64,000 nt of DNA from Crocinitomicaceae bacterium. GTDB lineage: Bacteria > Bacteroidota > Bacteroidia > Flavobacteriales_D > Crocinitomicaceae. Positions 49,801 to 57,084 of the stretch are shown piece after piece. Under the pieces are notes generated by a model. That model searched no databases. It was not told the DNA's origin and saw only the letters and a list, made by a program, of their open reading frames with translations. The translations under genes and the position numbers were made by a program. Within the stretch, counting starts at the first letter, position 1; every line of letters begins with the position of its first letter. The stretch covers positions 310,001 to 374,000 of the forward strand of contig JADJYC010000002.1 of assembly GCA_016719925.1 (NCBI GenBank), given 5' to 3'.

Positions 49801-49930
49801 AAATCAGGAAGACGGAATTCTGCTTGAAGCGCAGGCAGTAAAAGATGAACTCATGCAGCTTAAGAACAAAGATAAAGACATAGAACTGCAAAATAACGGG
49901 ACAATAGAAATAGGAGGTGGAAATGAATAA
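46868..49930 (+). CDS. Large periplasmic/outer-membrane tetratricopeptide repeat protein
   Basis: 1020 residues from ATG 46868 (MMRVGLLFMFLIQVTVFAQ, signal peptide; a second ATG follows at once). A TTG further upstream gives no signal-like start. The mature protein is nearly all TPR/Sel-like helices, with units such as QEIYFELGRHYYRKKNYKQTIEWL, EYYFKLGYSYFNLDKLKEARNAFYEI, YQLGYAYFKSNDYVNAVKMFDKVA, AYYYLGNSYYQSGNKEKCVEAYKKV. I count more than fifteen, resembling the BamD/YfgC type of envelope TPR proteins. The next gene overlaps by 8 nt and has a strong ribosome site, so the two products probably work together. No known complex is identified. Confidence 0.85.
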   Translation: MMRVGLLFMFLIQVTVFAQQSDRYTGDYTRYHTAEDLFEKQKYSAAQQEFVFFMEENKDAQDPFFIKAKYYHAICALYLFHNDAEKLLLGFLNEYPESIYRQEIYFELGRHYYRKKNYKQTIEWLTQIDPYNLKDDQKGEYYFKLGYSYFNLDKLKEARNAFYEIINADTEYYGPALYYYSHIAYLEKSYQTALEGFLKLENDPGFLETVPYYIAQIYYLQGRFDELIAYGPTIMDSVDTKNSICIEHLIGDAFYQQGKYDEAVPFLESYNRKSATTRDDDYQLGYAYFKSNDYVNAVKMFDKVAKVKDELGQISLYHIGECYLKMDNLYYARNAFELASNMPFDAAIEEDALYNYAVLCYKLDFNPFNDAVEAFNLYLNRYPNSKRNQDIHEYLVNIYTTMKNYPAALASLDKIENKDFKLKTAYQLMAYNYGVELFQNNQLDQSIENFVLVKKYPVDPRLNALSVYWTAEAHYRKKDFPKAIASYRKFLEEPGSLGLIQHNDAYYNIGYCYYNQSDFFNAATAFRTFTQDANETARDKIADAYLRIGDCYFIQKPADDNNAILYYQKAIEVSAGQADYAKYQIGLSYGFTSRYPEKISMMLDIVNNHTGSVFLVPALYEVAETYRVVEDYSNAKRYYNQLLADFPTHAHAVDAIFQLGVIHHTSKEYTAAETQFLRVVNEYPSSHRFKEAVEILREVYSAMGQPEQYVAVLDRLNIQLDDNDQDALMFDAAMRPYEDSLYSSAITGFEKYLTLPNPRKQLEAYYYLGNSYYQSGNKEKCVEAYKKVLSKPTSIYTESAALVVSKHEYELKNYDAALDAYKKLEISATYAQNKLTAKIGLMRCYTFKKELDFARPYAHDVLKDSLSLDNVKIEANYVIGKAEFEDGNYDNAVDSLMYVSFKSNGAIGAESQFLIALIYHLQMNYEDSETEVRSIVKNRASYSYWVAKALILQAKNSMAIEDYVQAEYTINSVLNNYKNQEDGILLEAQAVKDELMQLKNKDKDIELQNNGTIEIGGGNE
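49912..49917 (+). promoter_or_regulatory. Strong Shine-Dalgarno site deciding the start at 49923
   Basis: AGGAGG, 5 nt before ATG 49923, inside the end of the upstream TPR gene. Such sites are rare in this phylum, and it favours the ATG over an alternative GTG at 49917. Confidence 0.6.
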
Positions 49931-51629
49931 TCTGAAGAGCATACTGTTTTTATCAGCGCTGATTTCTTTCAGAAGTTTCTCTCAGGAAGATCCGGAGACG
50001 TGGACCAATATTACCATTGGTGAACGAATCATTTCACCTGCATACAGAATTACTGAAAATCCGGTGATTGTAGATACAATTATTTCAAGTCCGACAGCGC
50101 AATATCCATTATTAAACCGTCATTTGAAAACAGAGATTATTGTCACTGAAATTGAGCCGTCAAAAATTAAAATTGTAGAAAAGTTAGACAAACTTTATCC
50201 CGGTTATGTGCGCCTGGGAATTGGTAATTATGCAAGTCCGCTTGGAGAAATTTATTACAATTCCATGCGCAACCGCAGAGCAAATTACGGTGTTGCCATC
50301 AAACACAATTCTGCATTTGGAAACATCAAAGATTATGCACCCAGTACCTTTGACAAAACATCAGGCAGCGTTTTCGGAGATTTTTTTACAACCAATTTCA
50401 GATTCCAGCCTGAACTGAATTATCTCAATCACGGTTATCATTATTACGGAATTAAAGACACTGCAAATCTGATTGGAAAAGATTCCCTGTACAACCGCGT
50501 TCAGGGCATAGGCGGAAGTTTTAAATTTTCAAATTTCTCCAGCCGTGACAGTGCCAAACTCATGTTTAGTATTTATACACGTTATAATTATTTCCATGAT
50601 TTTCAAAAAGAAACCGACACGCTTGGATTAAATGGTAAAAATAATCTGTTTTCCATTGGCACAGATATGCACTACAAATTCAAGAAGAATATTTTTGCAG
50701 GTACTTTTGATATCAATTACAATCAGTACAATTTTAATTTGGAGGACACTTCATTTGCAGTTGGATTTTCTGAACATGAAGAAATGAACTGGCTGATTCA
50801 TTTCAGACCAACAATCACAACATACGGCAGAAAGTGGAAAGTAACTTACGGAGTAGACCTTAATATTGACACACCAGCTGATACATCGTTCAAAATTATT
50901 CCAGTTGTTGAAGCCAAATACAGTTTGTTCAATGACATGTTTATTCCATATGTTGGAGTAGACGGAGGAGTAAAACAGAACACCTATTATTCACTCAACC
51001 GCACCAATGAATTTATTCTAAACAGACTTGATCTGCACAATACCAGGACCATTCATGCTTACGGAGGAATAAAAGGAACTCTTTCAAAAACAATTTCTTT
51101 CAATGCGCGCTTTTCATATAAGAACATTGACAATCTGCCGCTCTTTGTTAATGATACGTTGTTCTCAGACAAATACCGTTTTGGAGTAATTTACAATGAC
51201 GCAAACGTGATTTCCATTGATGGTTCATTTTCTTATCAGAATGCTGAAAAACTAAAAATCGATTTGATTGGTGAGTACAATATTTATTCTTCAAACATTG
51301 TCGGATTGTTATATGAAAACTTTTGGCATTTACCAACCTATGTGTTTACGCTCAGAGGTAATTACAATCTCTTTGAAAAAATATATATCAAAGCAGATTT
51401 TGTTTTAAAAGGAGGAAGAAAAAATCCGGCGGTAATTTTCGACACCGCAACAACAGAGAGTGAAATGGGAATAATTGCTGATGCTAATCTTCACGTCGAA
51501 TACAGATACAGTAAAAGACTTTCTGCGTTTCTGCAATTCAATAATCTGGCCGCACAATCGTATCAGAGATGGTATGGATATCCGGTTCAGGGATTTCAGG
51601 TTTTGGGTGGTGTGACGTTTGGGTTTTAG
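49923..51629 (+). CDS. Outer-membrane beta-barrel protein of the TPR-linked pair (TonB-receptor-like)
   Basis: 568 residues; signal peptide MNNLKSILFLSALISFRSFSQ. The body is rich in alternating aromatic/hydrophobic strands (MFSIYTRYNYFHDF, HYKFKKNIFAGTFDINYNQYNF, TLSKTISFNARFSYKNIDNL, YSKRLSAFLQFNNLAAQSYQRWYGYPVQGFQVLGGVTFGF) and ends in an aromatic residue, the outer-membrane barrel signature. YQRWYGYPVQGFQVLGG..F.F resembles the end of TonB-dependent receptors, but the N-terminal plug is not evident, so it may be a plugless barrel. It overlaps the upstream TPR gene by 8 nt. Confidence 0.75.
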   Translation: MNNLKSILFLSALISFRSFSQEDPETWTNITIGERIISPAYRITENPVIVDTIISSPTAQYPLLNRHLKTEIIVTEIEPSKIKIVEKLDKLYPGYVRLGIGNYASPLGEIYYNSMRNRRANYGVAIKHNSAFGNIKDYAPSTFDKTSGSVFGDFFTTNFRFQPELNYLNHGYHYYGIKDTANLIGKDSLYNRVQGIGGSFKFSNFSSRDSAKLMFSIYTRYNYFHDFQKETDTLGLNGKNNLFSIGTDMHYKFKKNIFAGTFDINYNQYNFNLEDTSFAVGFSEHEEMNWLIHFRPTITTYGRKWKVTYGVDLNIDTPADTSFKIIPVVEAKYSLFNDMFIPYVGVDGGVKQNTYYSLNRTNEFILNRLDLHNTRTIHAYGGIKGTLSKTISFNARFSYKNIDNLPLFVNDTLFSDKYRFGVIYNDANVISIDGSFSYQNAEKLKIDLIGEYNIYSSNIVGLLYENFWHLPTYVFTLRGNYNLFEKIYIKADFVLKGGRKNPAVIFDTATTESEMGIIADANLHVEYRYSKRLSAFLQFNNLAAQSYQRWYGYPVQGFQVLGGVTFGF

Positions 51630-51907
51630 GTTTGCTTCGGCTTCGAGAACCTCAGCCTTCGCCGATGGCATTATGTTATGACTAAAGGCTCCTGACTCAA
51701 AAACTATTTCCTGTTAACCCCAAAGGGGCCGCAATGTAGCGATTTGCGATTTCTGATTTGCGATTTTTTTTCACGCAAAGACGCCGAGTACGCAAAGCAT
51801 TTCAAACTTTTATAATTTTTAGACCTCTAGGATTTTTGAGTTTTTAGTTGAAGAGTTGATAAGTTGACTCCAGACTAAAAAAACCAGCTACAACAAATCC
51901 AAACTCC
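51630..51907. other. Intergenic region with dispersed-repeat-like sequence
   Basis: Contains GCGATTTGCGATTTCTGATTTGCGATTTT (split by no gene; 51736-51766 region) and CACGCAAAGACGCCGAGTACG at about 51771-51792. The latter is the CACGCAAAGACGC-type motif found scattered between genes in many bacteria. CCCCAAAGGGG occurs at 51718-51728. No gene is seen. Confidence 0.4.
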
Positions 51908-52570
51908 TTAAAACGCTACACCTACTTTTAGTCCAACTTGAAAACGCGGCGCAAGAATGTCATCTTCTTTGGCGTACGGAACACCAGTAACATCATCATA
52001 ATCCAATGAAACCATTTTCACTTTTCCAATTCCAAATCCGGCAGAGCCGTCTATAAAAATATTGTCATCAAAGAAATAGCAATATCCAAATGTTATTCTG
52101 CCCATTGCAACCTGCCATGACTCTTCCATCTCTTCTGTCTGACCCAGCATGTTCATATAGGTAAGATTATTGTGATAAAACTTATACTTAAATTCAGGTG
52201 CAAAGTAAAATTCATCAGCTGCGTGATACGGATAATATCTGGCACCCAAAGCAAAACTGCCTCCCATTAAAGGCTCATAATTATCATCATTAATTGTAAA
52301 ATTATCATTCCACAGCATGGACGCGTAATTGGAAAGTGTTGGACCAAACCCAATTTCAGCGGTAAAATTTTCACTGAGAACACGTTCATAATAAAAGGCG
52401 AAATCTCCTGCAAAAGCTTCAAAAATGCTGAACTTAACCAGGTTGTACTTTTTCCAGTACTCCGGTGCCTTTTTTTCCGATGAAGAATTAAAAACAACAA
52501 CGGTTGGTCCGTCCTGAGCTTTTGCAAATATTGAAATCAGCATGCTTAAAATTAAAAATCCCTTTTTCAT
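51908..52570 (-). CDS. Secreted protein, probable small outer-membrane beta-barrel
   Basis: 220 residues; signal peptide MKKGFLILSMLISIFAKAQ. The mature part has KFSIFEAFAGDFAFYYERVLSENFTAEIGFGPTL, SFALGARYYPYHAADEFYFAPEFKYKFYH, VAMGRITFGYCYFFDDNIFIDGSAGFGIGKV and RFQVGLKVGVAF. These alternating hydrophobic strands with a terminal aromatic are typical of 8-stranded outer-membrane barrels. No specific family recognised. It faces the next gene divergently, with two promoters in the 165-nt gap. Confidence 0.7.
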   Translation of the reverse strand: MKKGFLILSMLISIFAKAQDGPTVVVFNSSSEKKAPEYWKKYNLVKFSIFEAFAGDFAFYYERVLSENFTAEIGFGPTLSNYASMLWNDNFTINDDNYEPLMGGSFALGARYYPYHAADEFYFAPEFKYKFYHNNLTYMNMLGQTEEMEESWQVAMGRITFGYCYFFDDNIFIDGSAGFGIGKVKMVSLDYDDVTGVPYAKEDDILAPRFQVGLKVGVAF

Positions 52571-52594
52571 AAACTGTACGTTTTATAAGCAATT

Positions 52595-52623
52595 CAAAGA
52601 TACAAATCTTTCTACCCATACAA
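52595..52623 (-). promoter_or_regulatory. Promoter of the small beta-barrel gene
   Basis: Reverse-strand TTG (52623-52621), 18-nt spacer, TATCTTTG (52602-52595), 24 nt before the start codon. Confidence 0.6.
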
Positions 52624-52643
52624 CGTAAAAATCCACATCATAG

Positions 52644-52672
52644 TTTGTTACGCTTTAAAATCACTATTTTTG
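52644..52672 (+). promoter_or_regulatory. Promoter of the 538-aa secreted-protein gene
   Basis: TTTG (52644-52647), 17-nt spacer, TATTTTTG (52665-52672). It is an exact match to the Bacteroidota consensus and back-to-back with the promoter at 52595-52623. Confidence 0.7.
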
Positions 52673-52735
52673 GTTTATTCACTGATATTCAGAACTGAAA
52701 CAAATGAGATCCCTGAATATTCAATTAAACCTATT

Positions 52736-54352
52736 ATGAAAAAGAAATTATTAAGTATTGTAACTTTGTTCATTGCCGGACTTGGGCTTCAGTCCAATGC
52801 GCAGGAAATTAAAATTCACAACGGAGCACAATTCACCGTGACAAGTCTTGAGAGTGTTGAAACCGTAATTGACGCCAATGACAATCAAACTTCATTTTTG
52901 ACACGCGCCGGATTTATCAGTAATAAATTCAGAGTACTGAATTTGGATGGTCAACTGAATGAAAAATCAAAATTTGAAATTGAAATACCTGAAGTGGAAG
53001 GTAAAAAACTGAAATATTTCTGGGCTACCAAAATTGGCAGCAATGTTTATTTCATGTCACGCTATTTTGACAACAAAGCAAATACATATTACTTGTTTGC
53101 ATCTGAGTTAAATCCTAACACCGGAAATTTCAACCGTCACCTGGAAGCGGTAAAAGTAACGGATGATAAATTCAGAAGTTACAACAATCCGTTTTCAGCA
53201 ACCCGAAGTGTTGACTCAATGAAAGTGATGTTTTTGACCAGATATCCGACAAAAAACAATGAGAATGCGCGCTACGGAATGAAAGTAGTAAATGCGGACA
53301 TGTCTGAAGTTTGGTCTAAGGACATTGAATTTCCCATTGAAGACAAAAACTTTACCATGATGGACATTGAGATCGACAAAGATGGTAACGTTCACCTGGT
53401 AGCCGAGATAAGAATGACCAACGAGGAAAAAAATGACAAAGATTCAAGAGGAAGATATTATGTGAATGTATATTCTTACTTCTGGAAAACAGGTGAGTTA
53501 AAACAATATGAAATTGGTTTCCAGGAAGAACTCATGAGAACCATTGAACTGGAAGTCAACAATAAAAATGAACTTGTTGGTACTGGTTTTTACAGTGAGA
53601 GAAAATTGATGGATACCTATAAAGGTTTCTTTTATCTGCGAATAGATCCCGCAACGAAAGAAGTGGTTGCAAAAAGTTTATCTCCTTTTGGTACAGAGTT
53701 GCTGACGGAACTTATTGGTGAGCGCAGAGCTGAAAAAGGCAAAGAAATGCCCGCGTATGTTGTGAGAAGAACAATGCCAATGGCTGATGGAGGAATGGCA
53801 GTTGTTGCAGAACATTATGTTTATACCAAAAATACATCAACCGATGCAAACGGAAATACACACACAACAGAAACGTGGCTGTTTGGTAACGTACTGGTTA
53901 TGTTTGTAGATGATCAGGGTAAAATGAAGACTGCCGCTGTTATCAAGAAAAGACAGTATTGTACTGCAAGAGACGGAGGGGCAACATTGTTCCAGCAACT
54001 AGGAATAGGTATGACTCCAGGCGTAAATGAATTACCTTATTATGGAATTTCAGTTATGCAAAACAAAGACAATATTTATATCATGTATAACGAAAATCCA
54101 AAAAATGCTGAGCGCGCAGCTGCAGGTAAAAAGCTTTTATCTGTAAGACAGAAAACTTCAGTTACTCAATTGGTAACTGTTACTCCTGAAGGTAAATTAA
54201 ATGCTGATGTTCTTTTCAAATCTCAGGATAAAGAAGCAGGATATAAAATGCCGTTGATGCCGCGTTCATCTATCCAGTATTCAGCAAATGAAATGATCGT
54301 ATTTGGAAGAAAAGGCAAAACCATGCGTGTTTCCAGATTAACCATTGATTAA
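52736..54352 (+). CDS. Secreted protein of unknown function, possible beta-propeller
   Basis: 538 residues from ATG 52736 (MKKKLLSIVTLFIAGLGLQSNAQ); the frame is open further upstream, but into the promoter. The protein is strand-rich with repeated segments such as IEIDKDGNVHLVAEIRM, IELEVNNKNELVGTGFYSER, MADGGMAVVAEHYVY and ISVMQNKDNIYIMYNENP, the spacing of a propeller of about 45-60-residue blades, but no known family motif is certain. RYYVNVYSYFWKTGELK and VVRRTMPMADGGMAVVAE occur in Bacteroidota proteins of unknown role. Probably periplasmic or surface. Ends with an 11-bp terminator. Confidence 0.65.
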   Translation: MKKKLLSIVTLFIAGLGLQSNAQEIKIHNGAQFTVTSLESVETVIDANDNQTSFLTRAGFISNKFRVLNLDGQLNEKSKFEIEIPEVEGKKLKYFWATKIGSNVYFMSRYFDNKANTYYLFASELNPNTGNFNRHLEAVKVTDDKFRSYNNPFSATRSVDSMKVMFLTRYPTKNNENARYGMKVVNADMSEVWSKDIEFPIEDKNFTMMDIEIDKDGNVHLVAEIRMTNEEKNDKDSRGRYYVNVYSYFWKTGELKQYEIGFQEELMRTIELEVNNKNELVGTGFYSERKLMDTYKGFFYLRIDPATKEVVAKSLSPFGTELLTELIGERRAEKGKEMPAYVVRRTMPMADGGMAVVAEHYVYTKNTSTDANGNTHTTETWLFGNVLVMFVDDQGKMKTAAVIKKRQYCTARDGGATLFQQLGIGMTPGVNELPYYGISVMQNKDNIYIMYNENPKNAERAAAGKKLLSVRQKTSVTQLVTVTPEGKLNADVLFKSQDKEAGYKMPLMPRSSIQYSANEMIVFGRKGKTMRVSRLTID

Positions 54353-54374
54353 GCAAATTGAATTTTTGATTGTT

Positions 54375-54404
54375 AAAAGGGATTCTGCGGAATCCCTTTT
54401 TTTT
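54375..54404 (+). terminator. Terminator after the 538-aa gene
   Basis: AAAAGGGATTC, loop TGCG, GAATCCCTTTT then TTTT: a perfect 11-bp stem. Confidence 0.85.
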
Positions 54405-54430
54405 GTACCTTGGTTTAAAAATTGTGTTGT

Positions 54431-54772
54431 ATGCAAAAAGTATTATTTCTGGTTTTAACATCTGCTTTGATGTTTATTTCCAACCTGGTTTTCTCACAAT
54501 CAATTTATAAAGTTGATTATGAATCGCAGGCAGATGTGACAGTTTACATTGTTGATTATGAATCGCAGGCTGACCTGCTGGTGTATGAAGTGGATTATGA
54601 ATCACAGGCCGATGAAGATGGAAAATGGTATTTTGTAGATTACGAATCTCAGGCGGATGTGAAAGTCTATTTTGTGGATTACGAATCACAGGCTGATTTG
54701 AAAATCTACTGGGTAGATTATGAATCACAAGCCGGATGGAAAAACAATTCCAAATCACATTTGCTGAAGTAA
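54431..54772 (+). CDS. DUF6150-like repeat protein, six VDYESQA units, secreted
   Basis: 113 residues from ATG 54431 (MQKVLFLVLTSALMFISNLVFSQ, signal peptide). The mature part is built of six near-copies of V-D-Y-E-S-Q-A separated by short variable strands of 5-6 residues (one 9), of the form .VDYESQAD.KVY.: the first at KVDYESQADVTVY, the last at WVDYESQAGWKN. This is the repeat type of DUF6150 family proteins (function unknown). Codons differ between units (GAT TAT GAA TCG, GAT TAC GAA TCT, and so on), so the protein, not the DNA, is conserved. Tightly packed between terminators, thus a separate transcript. Confidence 0.8.
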   Translation: MQKVLFLVLTSALMFISNLVFSQSIYKVDYESQADVTVYIVDYESQADLLVYEVDYESQADEDGKWYFVDYESQADVKVYFVDYESQADLKIYWVDYESQAGWKNNSKSHLLK

Positions 54773-54793
54773 AGAAAAACCAATTAGTAATTG

Positions 54794-54828
54794 AAGCCGT
54801 TTCTGCACTTGTTGAAACGGCTTTTTTA
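54794..54828 (+). terminator. Terminator after the DUF6150-like gene
   Basis: AAGCCGTTTC, loop, GAAACGGCTT, TTTTT; it overlaps the last codon of the convergent spermidine-synthase-like gene. Confidence 0.8.
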
Positions 54829-56391
54829 TTTTACACCCTGCATGCCTCTTTGAACCATGGGAATCAGATTTGCCTGAATGGAACTTTTTCTCCAGTCTAA
54901 CGCAGCGGGTAAATATATTTTTTCAAGAATGGGCTGATCATCTCTCAGCACCAACGCATCTTCCATAAGAATTTCTTCTCTTGGTATAAAATGGTCAGCC
55001 AGATTTTTGACAGTATCTCTGTATGGTTCTCCGTAATTGATTTTAGAAAAATCTTTTTGCTCCGCAGATGCCAGAAAAATTAAGTTGCGGTATGCCTCTT
55101 CACCGGGCGTAGCCAAAAGGTCAACATAAAATCCAGCCTCTTCAAAAGTTTTGTAAATACAGCGCGAAGCTTTTCCTTTTTCTCCGGTGATGTACCCGTA
55201 AAAATTCATCATCACCATGCCGCCGGGATTCAGCATACTTTTTATTTTTTCAAAACTCTCAAGTGTCAAGACATGTACCGGCGGAGTTTCATTCAAAAAA
55301 AGATCCAGCGTAATAACGTCGTAATTTTTTTCACAGGTGTTCACAAATCTGCGGGCATCATCAATAATAATATTTGTTGCAGGATCAATGAAAAAATAAT
55401 CCAGCGCCACATCTTTTACACGCTGATCAATCTCTATCACATCCATTTTAAAATTGAGTCTTTCAAACTGACGCACTAAAGTACCTCCGCCTAAACCTAA
55501 CAGTAAAACATCACTGCCTTCAGGAAAAATACTCACCGCAGTTGGAAAATAATGTGACCACTCCCACAAATCAAACTGCGGATTTTCAAGATCCATAATT
55601 GTCTGTGCTGTATTGTTTACCATTAAAGATCTTCCTGGTACATATCCTCTGGTTAAAGTTGGATAATACATATCAACCACTTTTATCTGACCTAAAACAC
55701 CTTCTGATTCATACACCACATGAATACCATCCACCTCATCAGGAGATTTTGCCTGCGATTGAAAACCAAAATAAATTGCCGGAATCAGAACAAGTCCTGC
55801 TGAAAATATTTTTGATTTCAGCAGTGCAATCAATGGTAAAATCATCAAAGCAACACCAAATAAAAAACAAGGAGTTTTGATACCAAATTCTGGCAATAAA
55901 TAAAATCCAACTAAAAAAGTAGCAACAATTCCGCCCATGGTTGAAATAGCATACACACTGCCGGCACTTTTTCCGGTTTCATCTAATTGTGTATTGATGA
56001 GATTGATAATTAAGGGAGATGTCATTCCCATCAGCAGCAAGGGCGGGAACATAAAAACCAGCAATGAAACCGTTGACCCCAGCTGCACACTCATGTTAAG
56101 ATTTGCTGTCATGATCCACACACTGGTGTAGGGCATCATCATCAAAAAAATTCCTGCAAGAACCAGCACCCAGTAAACTGTATTTTCAGATTTTTTTCTG
56201 GAAGAAATATATCCGCCAAAATAATAACCGGACATCAATGCAAAAAGTGTAATACCTAAAACTGCTGCCCAGACATACAATGATCGCCAAAAAAACGGTG
56301 CAATCATTTTTGCACTGAATAATTCACAGGCCATTACAGATGCACCTTCAATAAAAGCTAACGTAAATAAAAACCGGCGGCTGGGTTTCAT
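54826..56391 (-). CDS. Membrane-bound spermidine-synthase-like fused protein
   Basis: 521 residues from ATG 56391 (MKPSRRFLFTLAFIEGASVM); 2 nt separate this start from the DUF2480 stop. The N-terminal half has about six membrane helices (IEGASVMACELFSAKMIAPFF, MSGYYFGGYISS, FMFPPLLLMGMTSPLIINL and others), the MFS-like topology of the spermidine-synthase fusion family. The C-terminal half is a Rossmann methyltransferase-like/polyamine synthase fold with VLLLGLGGGTLVRQF, DVIEIDQRVKDVA, DDARRFVN and YDVITLDLF. The active-site Asp of classic spermidine synthases is not certain, so the polyamine role is a family name rather than proven activity. Probably co-transcribed with DUF2480. Confidence 0.85.
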   Translation of the reverse strand: MKPSRRFLFTLAFIEGASVMACELFSAKMIAPFFWRSLYVWAAVLGITLFALMSGYYFGGYISSRKKSENTVYWVLVLAGIFLMMMPYTSVWIMTANLNMSVQLGSTVSLLVFMFPPLLLMGMTSPLIINLINTQLDETGKSAGSVYAISTMGGIVATFLVGFYLLPEFGIKTPCFLFGVALMILPLIALLKSKIFSAGLVLIPAIYFGFQSQAKSPDEVDGIHVVYESEGVLGQIKVVDMYYPTLTRGYVPGRSLMVNNTAQTIMDLENPQFDLWEWSHYFPTAVSIFPEGSDVLLLGLGGGTLVRQFERLNFKMDVIEIDQRVKDVALDYFFIDPATNIIIDDARRFVNTCEKNYDVITLDLFLNETPPVHVLTLESFEKIKSMLNPGGMVMMNFYGYITGEKGKASRCIYKTFEEAGFYVDLLATPGEEAYRNLIFLASAEQKDFSKINYGEPYRDTVKNLADHFIPREEILMEDALVLRDDQPILEKIYLPAALDWRKSSIQANLIPMVQRGMQGVK

Positions 56392-56392
56392 A

Positions 56393-56896
56393 TTATTTCT
56401 TTTTATAAACCGGAACGGCTGAGCAAGGTTCTCCAAACATGAGACTTTTCACAACAGGCATTAATTTTTGTGTCAGAATTACGTATGCCTTTTCCGGATT
56501 GGGAATATCTGAACATCCCTTTACCATCACGCGTTTATCAAGTAATTGATTTACATTCCAGTTTTTTAACTGATCGAAAAAATATTCTTCATGGATTTTT
56601 TCCGGAGATGAAAAATAAACCGCCCCCGCATTTTTTAATTCTGCGGTAACAAGCATATACGCCCATGCAGGAATAACCGCATCAGCAGAACAGTACAGGG
56701 CAACTACTTTGTTTTCGTAAACACTCCAGTCATGAATTTTAATCCAGTCCCTGAAATCCTTTTCCTTTAAGACAAAATCATTCCACAGCTGATTTTTAAG
56801 ATCAATTTCAACCACACCTTTTTTTAGCAAAAAATCTTTGAGATCTATTTGTTCAATACCAGCTTCAGCAACTTTGTTGATGATTTCATCTGCCAT
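56393..56896 (-). CDS. DUF2480 family protein
   Basis: 167 residues with no signal peptide. FVLKEKDFRDWIKIHDWSVYENKVVALYCSADAVIPAWAYM is the characteristic DUF2480 segment, with VMVKGCSDIPNPEKAYVILTQKLMPVVKSLMFGEPCSAVPVYKK at the end. Conserved in Bacteroidota; the two cysteines (YCSAD and GCS) together with C in GEPCS are suggestive of a metal or redox site but unproven. Start ATG 56896 is 9 nt downstream of a TAACTTTA -7-like box. Overlap-free, 2 nt ahead of the spermidine-synthase-like gene. Confidence 0.88.
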   Translation of the reverse strand: MADEIINKVAEAGIEQIDLKDFLLKKGVVEIDLKNQLWNDFVLKEKDFRDWIKIHDWSVYENKVVALYCSADAVIPAWAYMLVTAELKNAGAVYFSSPEKIHEEYFFDQLKNWNVNQLLDKRVMVKGCSDIPNPEKAYVILTQKLMPVVKSLMFGEPCSAVPVYKKK

Positions 56897-56930
56897 GAGG
56901 TAAAGTTACGTTTTTTTAAGAACCATCCAA

Positions 56931-57047
56931 GAGGCCGATGCCATGTGGCAGGCAGAAAGGATCAGACGCTCAAGAGTCTAGAACTCAGCCGAACATTGAA
57001 TACAATCAATTTAGCACTTCTGCCACATGGCTCATGGCTATTGCCTC
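56931..57047. repeat. Imperfect inverted repeat upstream of pccB
   Basis: GCCATGTGGCAG (56940-56951) and its exact complement CTGCCACATGGC (57020-57031) are separated by 68 nt; an outer pair GAGGC (56931-56935) / GCCTC (57043-57047) extends the pairing with a 7-nt bulge. It lies between DUF2480 and the start codon of the carboxylase gene at 57085. Confidence 0.6.
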
Positions 57048-57084
57048 AAAAAAACCTAAATTCGTAAACACAAAACCTGATCAC

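Noticed and set aside
56938..57084. Longer N-terminal start for the carboxylase beta subunit
   Set aside because: The extra residues come from the inverted-repeat leader and do not resemble the family; ATG 57085 gives the expected beginning.
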